This document shows, piece by piece, positions 35,242 to 43,710 of a stretch of 51,540 nucleotides of DNA. Each line of letters starts with the position of its first letter. The first letter of the stretch is position 1. The notes under the pieces were generated by a model. It ran no database searches. It was given only the letters and a program-made list of their open reading frames with translations, and was not told where the DNA came from. The position numbers and the translations under genes are program-made. The stretch lies in the NCBI GenBank assembly GCA_018780435.1, contig JADMJS010000211.1, positions 1 to 51,540 of the forward strand, read 5' to 3'. Source of the stretch: Myxococcales bacterium. Lineage in GTDB: Bacteria > Myxococcota_A > UBA9042 > GCA-2863065.

Positions 35242-38200
35242 CTCCACGCTGCTGGACTTCGAGCAGCCTGCTCCGGCTCGGCGCACCGCTGCTCCTCGCG
35301 ATCGCGCTGTCCGGATGTGGCAAAGAGACCGCCGCCACGACGTCCTGTGGGCCGGGGACCACGCTCGAGGGTGGCGTGTGCGTCGCCGAATCGCCCGGCG
35401 ACCGTGTCTGCGGACCGGGGACGGTGCTCGTCGATGGCGAGTGTCAGCTGGTCTCGACGGACGTCATCGAGAGCGACGATGGCGTCACGGACGACGACGT
35501 GGGGGAGCCCGAGGACCTGGTCGAGCCGGAGGACCTGATCGAGCCGGAGGATGTCGCCGAGGACACGGCGCCGCCTCCGGACGCGGACGATGAGGTGACG
35601 GACGACGACGTCGGAGATCCTGAAGAAGTCGACGGGCCCGACGTCGATGAGCCCGATGCTGGTCCCTGTCCGGGCGGTTGCGCGTCCGGCCTCGTCTGCG
35701 GGGCGGAAGGGACGTGCGTGCCGGATCCGAACGCGGTCGTCTGGAAATGTGCGCCGGTCCTCGAGGGTGACGGTAGCGAGTGCAACTGCGGTTGTGGGAA
35801 GCCCGATCCGGACTGTTCGGACGCAACGCTGCCCGTCGTGGGCTGCTCCAGCGGTGTGTGTAAGGCCGACGGCACCTGCGGTGAATGCGAGCCGAGCTGC
35901 GACGGCAAGGCGTGTGGACCCGACGGCTGCGGAGGCTCCTGCGGCCAGTGCCTCGCCCCGGACGCCGGCTTCTGTCAGGACGGGGCGTGTGTGGCGTCCT
36001 GCACGCCGGACTGCGCCGGGAAGGACTGCGGTGACGATGGATGTGGTGGTTCCTGCGGCACATGCGTCGGTGGGGCGTCTTGTGCGGGCGGACTCTGCGT
36101 CCCGTTGCCGCCGGAGCTCTCGTGCAACAACTACTGCGACGGTTCGGCGCCGAGCGGCTGCTCGTGTGCGTCCGACTGTCTGTCGACGGGGAACTGCTGC
36201 CAGGACGCCGAGACCGTGTGCGGCTGCCTGCCGAAGTGTTCGGGGCGCGAATGCGGCGACGACGAGTGCGGCGGCATCTGTGGTACCTGCGGCGATGGCG
36301 AAAGCTGCAGCGTCGAAGGCCAGTGTCTCGATCTCCTGTGCGACCCCGACCCCTGCGGTGGCCACGGCACGTGTAGTCCCAGCGACGGTTCGTGCACCTG
36401 CGACCCCGGCTTTGCGGGAGCGAACTGCAACCAGTGCGCGCCCGGGCTGGTCGACTTTCCGCAGTGTGTCCCCGACCAATGCGCGAAGACCGGCCAGACC
36501 TGCAGCGGCAACGGCACCTGTCAGCCGGCGGATGGATCGTGTGTCTGCGCGCCCGGCTTCGGGGGCCTGACGTGCGACCGGTGCCTCGACGGGTCATCGA
36601 GCTACCCGACCTGCGCCGATCCATGCGCCGCGCTCAACTGCGAGGACCCTGGGCAGTGCGGCTCCGTCTCGTGCCCGGTCGTGAAGCCGTTCTACCGCGA
36701 CTGCGTGGACGCGCAGGAGCAGGGCAACACCGCGAGTGGCGTCTACTGGATCGATCCCGACGGCAGCACCGCGACACCGCCGTTTCAGGTCTACTGCGAC
36801 CTCGAGACCGAAGGCGGCGGGTGGACGATGTGCCTGACCGACAGCGGGACAGTCCATTTGGCGACGGAGAAGACCTACGACAGCGAGAGGCCCTATGGCG
36901 GCGACGGCTATCGAGCTAACTGCCACGACGTCCCCTTCACCGACGTCCTCTATGTGCGTGAGAGTGACGCTGCCGTCGCGTGGTTCCGGCGCGACGCCAC
37001 CGCCCCGGCCGTGACCTTGGCGGGGCTGGCGTCGGGGGGATGGAGCGTGGGTGGTTCGACCTTGGGCACCTTCACCGGTCACGGCGTCGCGAACGCCGCG
37101 TTGTCCTACCAGCTCACCGTGTGTGACGCCGGCTGGATGTGGACGGGGCTGGCGATGACCACGTACGGCGGCAGTTGCTGGAAGGCCTGCGGCGATTGGT
37201 GCGGCGACACGACCGGCGTCTTCTTCCGCCACGACGGCGACTTCCCCGGCGGCGGCTTCGGCGGGGTGGCTTTCAACGAGAACGGCCACCAGCTCCTGCC
37301 CGCGACGCTCGTGAGCGTGGGGATTCGGAGTCGCGCGCCGGCCGCCCCGAAGACGCCTGGCGTGGGCGGATTCGGCGAAGTCGCGTGCCTCTACCTGCCC
37401 ACCGAAGGCGCCTGCGACGACGGACAGCTCTGCACGTCCGGCGACGTCTGCGAGGCGGGTGAGTGCACGTCCGGTCCGGTGGTGTGCGACGTAGCGGTCA
37501 ACGCGGCCGACGATGTGGTCGACGGCGCGTGTAACGCAGAGCACTGCAGCCTGCGCGAAGCTCTGTACGTCGCGGAAGCCAGCCCCGACGCGACGCGCAT
37601 CGGGCTCAGCGTCGACGCCCCGATCGTCCTCGCCTCGGACCTCCCCGCTCTCACGACGCCCACGACGCTGCTGGCCCTCGACGAGACCGTCACGCTCGAC
37701 GGAGCCGGGGCGTACCGCGTGCTGTCGACCTCGGCAGACCTCACCCTCGAGAACCTGCGCCTGGCGAACGGCCAAGCCGAGGCGGGCGGCGCTATCCTGC
37801 AGGAGGGGGGGACACTCACCCTCCAGCGCGTGTCTTTCGCGTCGAACGACGCCACCGGCTTCGGCGGCGCGGTGATGGCCAGCGGGCAAGTGAACGCGAC
37901 CGAGTGCAGCTTCACGGACAACACGGCGGCGCTCGGCGGCGGCGCGATCCTGGTCGCGCCCAGCGGCACGCTCACGCTCGCCCGGAGCAGCTTGCAGTCG
38001 AACACGTCGGCCGACGGTGGTGCCCTCGGGGTCGCCGGGACCGCGACGCTCGTGAACTGCACGCTGGACGGCAACGAAGCCGAGACCCGCGGGGGCGCGA
38101 TCTCGGGTCCAGGGACCGTCACGCTGCTTCACTGCACCCTGTCGAACAACGTCGCTCCCATCGGGAGCGCGAGCTCGGCGACCAACCTCGACGCGCTGAA

Positions 38201-38522
38201 TACGGTGTTCTACACGGCCGAGGAGACCGGCCCACTCTGCGAGGTCCAGCCTGTTGACACGACAGGCTCGCTCGCGACCGGTCCGAGTTGCGGAGACGAC
38301 ATCGTCATCGACTTCCCAGTCCCGCCAGAACTGGTCACGCTCCCGGTGGGCACCATGGCGACGTTCGGCGCCGGCCCCTTCCTCGACGCGGCCGACCCAC
38401 TGACCTGCGAGGACCCGAGAGTGGGCGGCGTCGACCAGAGCGGCGTCCCGCGCCCCCAGGGTCCGGCGTGCGACGTCGGCGCGTTCGAGCTCTACGACGG
38501 GTTCACCGCGGGCTCGCCGTGA
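35226..38522 (+). CDS. Lipoprotein with Cys modules, EGF, fibrinogen-like and CSLREA beta-helix domains
   Basis: The ATG at 35226 gives an ideal lipoprotein signal (LAIALSGC) and overlaps the previous gene by 16 bases; an upstream in-frame start at 35154 would bury that signal. The 1098-aa product has an acidic tether, three CGxDxCGG modules, a somatomedin-B-like unit (CSCASDCLSTGNCCQD) and two laminin-type EGF units (CTCDPGFAGANC, CVCAPGFGGLTC). Next is a fibrinogen-C-like domain (SGVYWIDPDG, VYCDLETEGGGWTMC), then from about residue 765 a CSLREA motif and a parallel beta-helix with GGA-type turns ending in GPACDVGAFE (choice-of-anchor Q type). It is probably a surface adhesin. Pieces of its 3' part recur at 42097-42969 and at the window end. 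Confidence 0.88.
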   Translation: MPSQVTPRCWTSSSLLRLGAPLLLAIALSGCGKETAATTSCGPGTTLEGGVCVAESPGDRVCGPGTVLVDGECQLVSTDVIESDDGVTDDDVGEPEDLVEPEDLIEPEDVAEDTAPPPDADDEVTDDDVGDPEEVDGPDVDEPDAGPCPGGCASGLVCGAEGTCVPDPNAVVWKCAPVLEGDGSECNCGCGKPDPDCSDATLPVVGCSSGVCKADGTCGECEPSCDGKACGPDGCGGSCGQCLAPDAGFCQDGACVASCTPDCAGKDCGDDGCGGSCGTCVGGASCAGGLCVPLPPELSCNNYCDGSAPSGCSCASDCLSTGNCCQDAETVCGCLPKCSGRECGDDECGGICGTCGDGESCSVEGQCLDLLCDPDPCGGHGTCSPSDGSCTCDPGFAGANCNQCAPGLVDFPQCVPDQCAKTGQTCSGNGTCQPADGSCVCAPGFGGLTCDRCLDGSSSYPTCADPCAALNCEDPGQCGSVSCPVVKPFYRDCVDAQEQGNTASGVYWIDPDGSTATPPFQVYCDLETEGGGWTMCLTDSGTVHLATEKTYDSERPYGGDGYRANCHDVPFTDVLYVRESDAAVAWFRRDATAPAVTLAGLASGGWSVGGSTLGTFTGHGVANAALSYQLTVCDAGWMWTGLAMTTYGGSCWKACGDWCGDTTGVFFRHDGDFPGGGFGGVAFNENGHQLLPATLVSVGIRSRAPAAPKTPGVGGFGEVACLYLPTEGACDDGQLCTSGDVCEAGECTSGPVVCDVAVNAADDVVDGACNAEHCSLREALYVAEASPDATRIGLSVDAPIVLASDLPALTTPTTLLALDETVTLDGAGAYRVLSTSADLTLENLRLANGQAEAGGAILQEGGTLTLQRVSFASNDATGFGGAVMASGQVNATECSFTDNTAALGGGAILVAPSGTLTLARSSLQSNTSADGGALGVAGTATLVNCTLDGNEAETRGGAISGPGTVTLLHCTLSNNVAPIGSASSATNLDALNTVFYTAEETGPLCEVQPVDTTGSLATGPSCGDDIVIDFPVPPELVTLPVGTMATFGAGPFLDAADPLTCEDPRVGGVDQSGVPRPQGPACDVGAFELYDGFTAGSP

Positions 38523-38560
38523 CCGCGGCAGTCCAGACGCGGACGCTCTAACGCCGCCAC

Positions 38561-38665
38561 TTGGAAGGGACGCTCGAAGCCAATCGTGCCAAGAGCCGTT
38601 TCCTCGCCAACATGAGCCACGAGCTACGAACGCCGGTGAAGACTATCATCGGCACCAGTGCGTTC
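38561..38665 (+). pseudogene. Histidine-kinase HisKA fragment
   Basis: Read from 38561, about 35 codons give a HisKA dimerisation segment: [19 protein letters not shown], then VKTIIG, including the phosphoacceptor His. Nothing of the sensor domain or the ATPase domain remains on either side, so it is a relic. It begins where the tail repeat shared with 42969 ends. Confidence 0.72.
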
Positions 38666-38747
38666 AGACTCGCTACCCCGAGGGACGTGAGACCGGATTG
38701 GGCAGAGCCCCCTCATCGTTGTGGTTCAGAAGTGGGCCCAACGGCAC

Positions 38748-39425
38748 TCACCGCGCCCTCCCGAACCCCAGCCATCCTCCAGCGAAGTCGTCCAAGTACA
38801 CCCGACGGCCGACTTGGCGGCCCTTCGCGGCCCATGTCTTGCTGGGTCTGGCTTCCGAAACCGATCGAAGATCCTCTCTGCTCTGCCAGAACGCGTTGCC
38901 GGTCGTCTTGAGGTCCTGGCGGGTGCGCCGGCGCAGGTCGACGAAGGAGTGGTCGAAGCAGCAGAAGTCGAAGAACGCCTGCAGGCGCGCGCGCTCGATC
39001 CGGGCGAGGTGGATAAGCTCGCGTTTACGGGCCGCGACCTCGTCCACCGTCGGCTCGAGCTCCGCGCCCGCGTCGAGTTCACCGCGATCGCGCGAGGCGG
39101 CGCGCTCGAGGAAGATGGCGTCGGCGACCCGCGCGTCGGCGTCCTCGGCCTCGAGGTCGATCGTCGGGTCGAGGCGGTGCCCGAAGCCGTCGATGTTCAC
39201 TGCGTATGCGTCGAGGTTCTGGCGCAGTGCGTTCGAGTGCTCGACCAGCAGGCAGAGCGCCTCCGGGTCGTACGGCGGCGCGAGGGCGCCGGCGCTCTGG
39301 AACAGCGTCTCCGACTCGCCAGCCTCGCGGCTCGCCGCGTCGGCGACGTCGCGCCCGACGACGACGGCGTTGAGAATCGCCTGCAGGCGCGCGTGCGCCT
39401 CATCTGCCGCTGCGCCCTCGTTCAC
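38748..39425 (-). pseudogene. Phage portal protein, N-terminal part
   Basis: The first 170 or so residues resemble the N-terminus of phage portal proteins of the PBSX type: PPYDPEALCLLVEHSNALRQ, then the NIDGFGHRLDP core, and [20 protein letters not shown]. Full portals have about 400-500 residues; here the frame is lost after about 180 and ends in unrelated sequence. The GTG start at 39425 overlaps the stop of the preceding small gene (GTGA), as in packed phage operons. It is a prophage relic together with the terminase fragment at 41699-42096. Confidence 0.7.
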
Positions 39426-39637
39426 GCCGGGACCTCGACGTGGGCGACAAGCCCGGTCGGCGTGAAGTAGAACGCCCGAGCGCGCGGGTGGCCCGCGTCA
39501 GCGAGCGCCCGCTTCGCGGCCGGCAGCAGCCCGTCCAGCGTCGGCGCCTCCACCGCGAGCGTCGGCCCGGGGCGCGGCGGCCCGGCGGGCTCGTCCTTGG
39601 CGAGCAGGAAGACCTTGAGGTCGTAGCGGTGCTGCAT
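39422..39637 (-). CDS. Small phage-operon protein, unknown
   Basis: A 71-aa protein with an ATG at 39637 preceded by GGAG at a normal distance. No known family is recognised; it has a predicted beta-alpha-beta layout. It overlaps the portal start by four bases, which supports real translation in the former phage operon between terminase and portal. Confidence 0.5.
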   Translation of the reverse strand: MQHRYDLKVFLLAKDEPAGPPRPGPTLAVEAPTLDGLLPAAKRALADAGHPRARAFYFTPTGLVAHVEVPA

Positions 39638-39837
39638 GCGGCGGCTCCGGCGAGGGGACGGGGACGGCCTCGTTCACCGGAGTAGAGCCGCGGGCGATCG
39701 GGTAGTGGGACGGGCGGAGGCTAGGCCGTGCTGCTCAAACGCCACGTCATCGTCGTCGTATCGGTCGCGGTGCTCAGCGATGTCGTGGTACGTAGCCGAC
39801 ACTCTCCCACCTAGACCCCGGGCGCGAGGCAGCGACC

Positions 39838-41709
39838 ATGCGATTGGACAAGAACATCTGGTCAGGCTCCTGTTCCGAGTACAGCGGGGTCGCGGACAAA
39901 TCGAAGCTCGACCTCGCGCACTTCAACTCCGCCACGAAGGTGATGGTATCCGCCTGGCTCGAGCTTCTTCAGGATCATCGGGCGCCGATCACGCGCCAGC
40001 TTCACGAACTCAGCGTCGTCGATCTTGCCGACGAACTGCTGCGCGCCATGGATCTGTGGACCCGCGAACCCCAGACCAGCTACCGCGTGGTCAACCTCAT
40101 CGAGAGGCTGAAGGCAGCTATCGAGGGCTGGGGGACCGGATTCCCGGCCCGCGTGGAGGCGGGCCGGTTCGCGGCGGCGTGCGACCTCTTCATCGAGTTC
40201 CTCTCGACGAGTAACAAGGAGCGAGACAACAAGGATCCAAGCGGGATCTGGCCGCGCTCGTGTGCAGCACTTGGGTTCCCCGCGCACCTCAACGGCGGGA
40301 ACCCGAAGGCGCAGGAGGTCTTCGCGCTCCACTTCGAGGCGTGCGTCGTGTCGCTTCGCGCTGCACTCGAGGGCGGACAGGCGTACTTGACCGCCTTGCT
40401 TGACGGACTTCACAGTGAGGCAAGTGGTTCTGGGACGGCAGCCCAATCCACACAGAAGATCGGGCTGCTGGTTCGGGAGCTTCTCGCTTTCGCCTTGCGG
40501 CGCGGGTTCTCGCGCGAGCATCTTGCCGAACTCCCCATCAAGTCGCTTCGCGCCGACAACCCACGCCTCTCGGGCAAGGCCTTGTCGGAACGGCTGAACA
40601 ACATGCTCGGTGCGTTCAGGGGCTCGAAGCAGCGCTACGAGGTCTTCGTTGCACTTGAGGGCCCCGTAATCGACATCGATGGGGAAATCCTACCGGACGG
40701 TATCGCCCTAGAGGCATGGACCGACTGGTCGAGCGCCCTTCCTGCGACAGAGCAGCAGCGATTCGAAGAACGACAAGCGTTCCGGCTCGACGTGGCCCGG
40801 CTCTTGGAGCAGGACTTCGTCGCCGAGGCGTTCCAGCCGCCCGACGTGTTCGCGGCAAGGGACATCGCCCTCACCAGCGTGAGGCGCTGCCTTGATGTTG
40901 TGTTCCTCCTGAAAGGCAGCGTCCCGCGCGTCTTTCCGCACATGCTCATCGTCGCCACCAGCGGAGACGCGGCTGCCAAGCCGTATAAGCGGATCCTTGA
41001 AGTACGCCGGGAGTTCGCCCCTGGCCAGATCTCCCTCAAGTACCTTCGGAGTGTTCCAGCCGAGTGGGTTGACGCGCTGCACTGGTTCCGCGAGGGAGTC
41101 GAAGACCCGAGTGACGAAGTGGGTATCGTCAACCTCTGGACTTCGCTCGAACTCCTCTCGCGGCGCAGCAAGCGAGACTACCCGTCAGACGCGGAGCGGG
41201 TACAAGAGACGATCGGGCGCCTCGCTACAATCGAAATCCTCGACTCGGAGATGCGCTACCTCGATGCGGCAGTCCGCACGGTGTCCAGCGCCGTTCCGCA
41301 GCGCAACTGGACCGAATGGCTTGTAGCTGCCGAGGCCGACTTGGAAGCCGAGTTTACCGACTTCCCACACGTCGGCGGGATTCTAGCTTCTCCTGCTACG
41401 AAGAACTACGGGACGGAGCGCTACCGAGAGATCGCTCAGAGCGTCCGATGGATTCTCGTTTGGGGTTACGGCTGCAGGAACGACATCGTGCACGAGGGGC
41501 GTCGCCAACTGCCGGGGGCCGATATTCTTCGGGACGCACTTGCAGCGGTTGCGCGCGCCGCTCTGACGCTCACGCTTCGCCTGGAGTCGCGCAACTACGC
41601 CAGCTGCCTGAGAGACTGCTTTTTCTGGGCTGAGAACGAGTCGAAGACCATCGAGGAGCTGTCAGCGCTCGGCGACTTGGACGGTCTGTCCAGGCGCTTC
41701 AATCAGTAG
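39838..41709 (+). CDS. HEPN-type protein, candidate anti-phage effector
   Basis: The 623-aa cytoplasmic protein is intact and not assigned to a named family by me. Near its C-terminus it has [14 protein letters not shown] (about 431-444) and, at 547-552, RNDIVH followed by EG. The R-x4-H pattern with a polar residue after Arg is the active-site signature of HEPN ribonucleases, and the layout recalls Apea-type HEPN domains. The N-terminal 400 residues are helical with no obvious motif and may sense the trigger. It lies on the strand opposite to the surrounding phage genes: its stop overlaps the terminase end and its start is 200 bases from the divergent small gene. Together these suggest abortive-infection cargo of a prophage. 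Function is inferred. Confidence 0.75.
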   Translation: MRLDKNIWSGSCSEYSGVADKSKLDLAHFNSATKVMVSAWLELLQDHRAPITRQLHELSVVDLADELLRAMDLWTREPQTSYRVVNLIERLKAAIEGWGTGFPARVEAGRFAAACDLFIEFLSTSNKERDNKDPSGIWPRSCAALGFPAHLNGGNPKAQEVFALHFEACVVSLRAALEGGQAYLTALLDGLHSEASGSGTAAQSTQKIGLLVRELLAFALRRGFSREHLAELPIKSLRADNPRLSGKALSERLNNMLGAFRGSKQRYEVFVALEGPVIDIDGEILPDGIALEAWTDWSSALPATEQQRFEERQAFRLDVARLLEQDFVAEAFQPPDVFAARDIALTSVRRCLDVVFLLKGSVPRVFPHMLIVATSGDAAAKPYKRILEVRREFAPGQISLKYLRSVPAEWVDALHWFREGVEDPSDEVGIVNLWTSLELLSRRSKRDYPSDAERVQETIGRLATIEILDSEMRYLDAAVRTVSSAVPQRNWTEWLVAAEADLEAEFTDFPHVGGILASPATKNYGTERYREIAQSVRWILVWGYGCRNDIVHEGRRQLPGADILRDALAAVARAALTLTLRLESRNYASCLRDCFFWAENESKTIEELSALGDLDGLSRRFNQ

Positions 41710-42096
41710 CCCCCCAGCTACCCGAGCACCCGCACGCCGACTTCCGCCTCGGCGCCTCGGGTCGGCCGCGCTCCTTCTGGCACGCGAGCACGATGGCACA
41801 GAAGCGGTCGGCGTGGCCGCGGTTCGTGCGCTCGGCCTCGAAGGTCACGTTGCCCGAGGGCATCACGCGGCGCTTGATGCTGTGGAGCTGGGCGACGAGC
41901 TCGCGCCCGCGCGGGAGGTCGACGTCGCCGTGCTGGAGCAGGATCTTGAAGTCGGTGCAGCACCGCTCCTTGCTCGCGCTCGTGATCGCCTCGCCGACGA
42001 CCTGCGGGAAGGCGCGGCCGAGGTTCTCGGCGAGGTTCATGCCGATGCCGCTCTTCTCGATCGAGAGCCGCGCGATGGGGAGCGTGTTCAGCATCC
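41699..42096 (-). pseudogene. Terminase large subunit, C-terminal fragment
   Basis: About 130 codons match the C-terminal nuclease domain of phage terminases: [20 protein letters not shown] resembles the D-x-x-G-x-G strand (here Glu replaces the usual Asp), followed by [19 protein letters not shown] and [12 protein letters not shown] with the metal-binding HAD. The ATPase domain is gone: at about 42096 the frame runs into the fibrinogen-like fragment. Its 3' end overlaps the convergent HEPN gene by 11 bases. Confidence 0.78.
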
Positions 42097-42969
42097 GCGG
42101 CGGGTGGACGATGTGTCTCACGGACAGCGGGACGGTCCATCTCGCAACGGAGAAGACCTACGACAGCGAAAGGCCCTATGGCGGCGACGGCTATCGAGCG
42201 AACTGCCACGACGTCCCCTTCACCGACGTCCTCTATGTGCGTGAGAGTGACGCTGCCGTCGCGTGGTTCCGGCGCGACGCCACCGCCCCGGCCGTGACCT
42301 TGGCGGGGCTGGCGTCGGGGGGATGGAGCGTGGGTGGTTCGACCTTGGGCACCTTCACGGGTCACGGCGTCGCGAGCACCGCGACGCCGTACCAGCTCAC
42401 CGTGTGTGACGCCGGCTGACGGTGGTGCCCTCGGGGTCGCCGGGACCGCGACGCTCGTGAACTGCACGGTGGACGGCAACGAAGCCGAGACCCGCGGGGG
42501 CGCGATCTCGGGTCCGGGGACCGTCACGCTGCTTCACTGCACCCTGTCGAACAACGTCGCTCCCATCGGGAGCGCGAGCTCGGCGACCAACCTCGACGCG
42601 CTGAATACGGTGTTCTACACGGCCGAGGAGACCGGCCCACTCTGCGAGGTCCAGCCTGTTGACACGACAGGCTCGCTCGCGACCGGTCCGAGTTGCGGAG
42701 ACGACATCGTCATCGACTTCCCAGTCCCGCCAGAACTGGTCACGCTCCCGGTGGGCACCATGGCGACGTTCGGCGCCGGCCCCTTCCTCGACGCGGCCGA
42801 CCCACTGACCTGCGAGGACCCGAGAGTGGGCGGCGTCGACCAGAGCGGCGTCCCGCGCCCCCAGGGTCCGGCGTGCGACGTCGGCGCGTTCGAGCTCTAC
42901 GACGGCTTCACGACGGGCTCGCCCTGACCGCGGCGGTCCCGACGCGGACGCTCTAACGCCGCCACTTGG
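42097..42969 (+). pseudogene. Internally deleted copy of the fibrinogen-like/beta-helix lipoprotein gene
   Basis: Bases 42097-42418 match 36814-37135 (shift 5283) and 42418-42969 match 38013-38564 (shift 4405), so 877 bases in between are missing. The junction puts the two parts in different frames, with a TGA at 42417-42419. Both parts carry scattered substitutions relative to the complete gene, so the copy is not a very recent one. It keeps the stop and 42 bases of 3' flank. No start, signal or Cys modules are present. Confidence 0.9.
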
Positions 42970-43089
42970 TGAGGTGGCTGGAGGTGTCGTCGCGAGGTCA
43001 AGCGCGGGGCTGCTGCCGGCGGTGCCGGCGAATCGCTCAATGCCGCTCATCGGCTGCCAGCGATCGCTGGCGAGACGCGCCTTCAACCA

Positions 43090-43241
43090 GAGAAGTTGCT
43101 CGCCTACTGGCGCGGCCACCGGTCCCCTCGACTCGACTGCGGCTACTCAAGAATGACAAAGTGGCTTTCGATCTTAGGCGCATGTGGTCCCGCGGCGTAA
43201 GGACGCGACCGATGGGGGCCTCAAACCGAAGTCCGCCTTGA
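43090..43241 (+). pseudogene. Probable Y2/IS91-type transposase fragment
   Basis: The frame reads ARLLARPPVPSTRLRLL and then KVAFDLRRMWSRGVR. This resembles the RPP...RL...GRVAFxLKRPWxDGT stretch of IS91-like Y2 transposases just before the conserved PPPR...RYHG motif, which is missing here. It is a scrap of a formerly mobile element; identification rests on one short block. Confidence 0.42.
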
Positions 43242-43389
43242 ACCTCGCGGTACAGCGGACTTGGAAGAAGTCTTTGGGGAAGGACGCGTACTCCCTCATC
43301 TCGCGCGGGCCTCGACCACCAGCCGAGCTTCATCTGCGCCGTAGAGCTGCCGGGCGGGGAGCGGTTCCTGGGTGCGCAGCGGGCAGCGA

Positions 43390-43583
43390 GGCAGACGCGG
43401 AGCGCTGGTCCGCCCGCGCAGCCCTTGCCGCGCGCCCCGACCTGCGCTGACCCGTGGCCTCGCCGACCGCCTCGCGCGCGCCAGCCCGAACAGAGGGCCG
43501 CCGGAGGCGGGTCGGCGCAGCCGACCGAGGGCAGACGCCCGAGCCCAGCGGGCGGGCCCTGCCGGCCGCGACCGGCGGGGCGT
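43390..43583 (+). repeat. Left imperfect direct repeat flanking the nuclease-helicase pair
   Basis: This stretch aligns with 48370-48561 at roughly 75-80% identity by eye, including an identical core (gcgggtcggcgcagccgacc). Before the core both copies encode the end of a similar short frame (SARAALAARPDLR here; AAREALSGHPALH there) followed by a stop. The core contains a 7-bp hairpin stem (43510-43526). Confidence 0.72.
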
Positions 43584-43710
43584 CAAAGTGCTCACCAGCG
43601 CGATGATCTGGCTGTGAATGGTGGTGGTGCTAGGACTCGCGTAGCATGGTTTATCGACTCCGGCGGGGTCGCAGCTGTCCACGGAGACGGGGCAACTCAA
43701 GGGGGGAGAG

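Larger units (their letters stand above)
42970..43710. other. Junction region between beta-helix relic and defence genes
   Basis: This stretch has no intact gene. It contains a probable transposase scrap (43090-43241), the upstream copy of a direct repeat (43390-43583), and finally the leader of the nuclease gene with a good ribosome site (AGGGGGGAG at about 43701). Confidence 0.5.
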
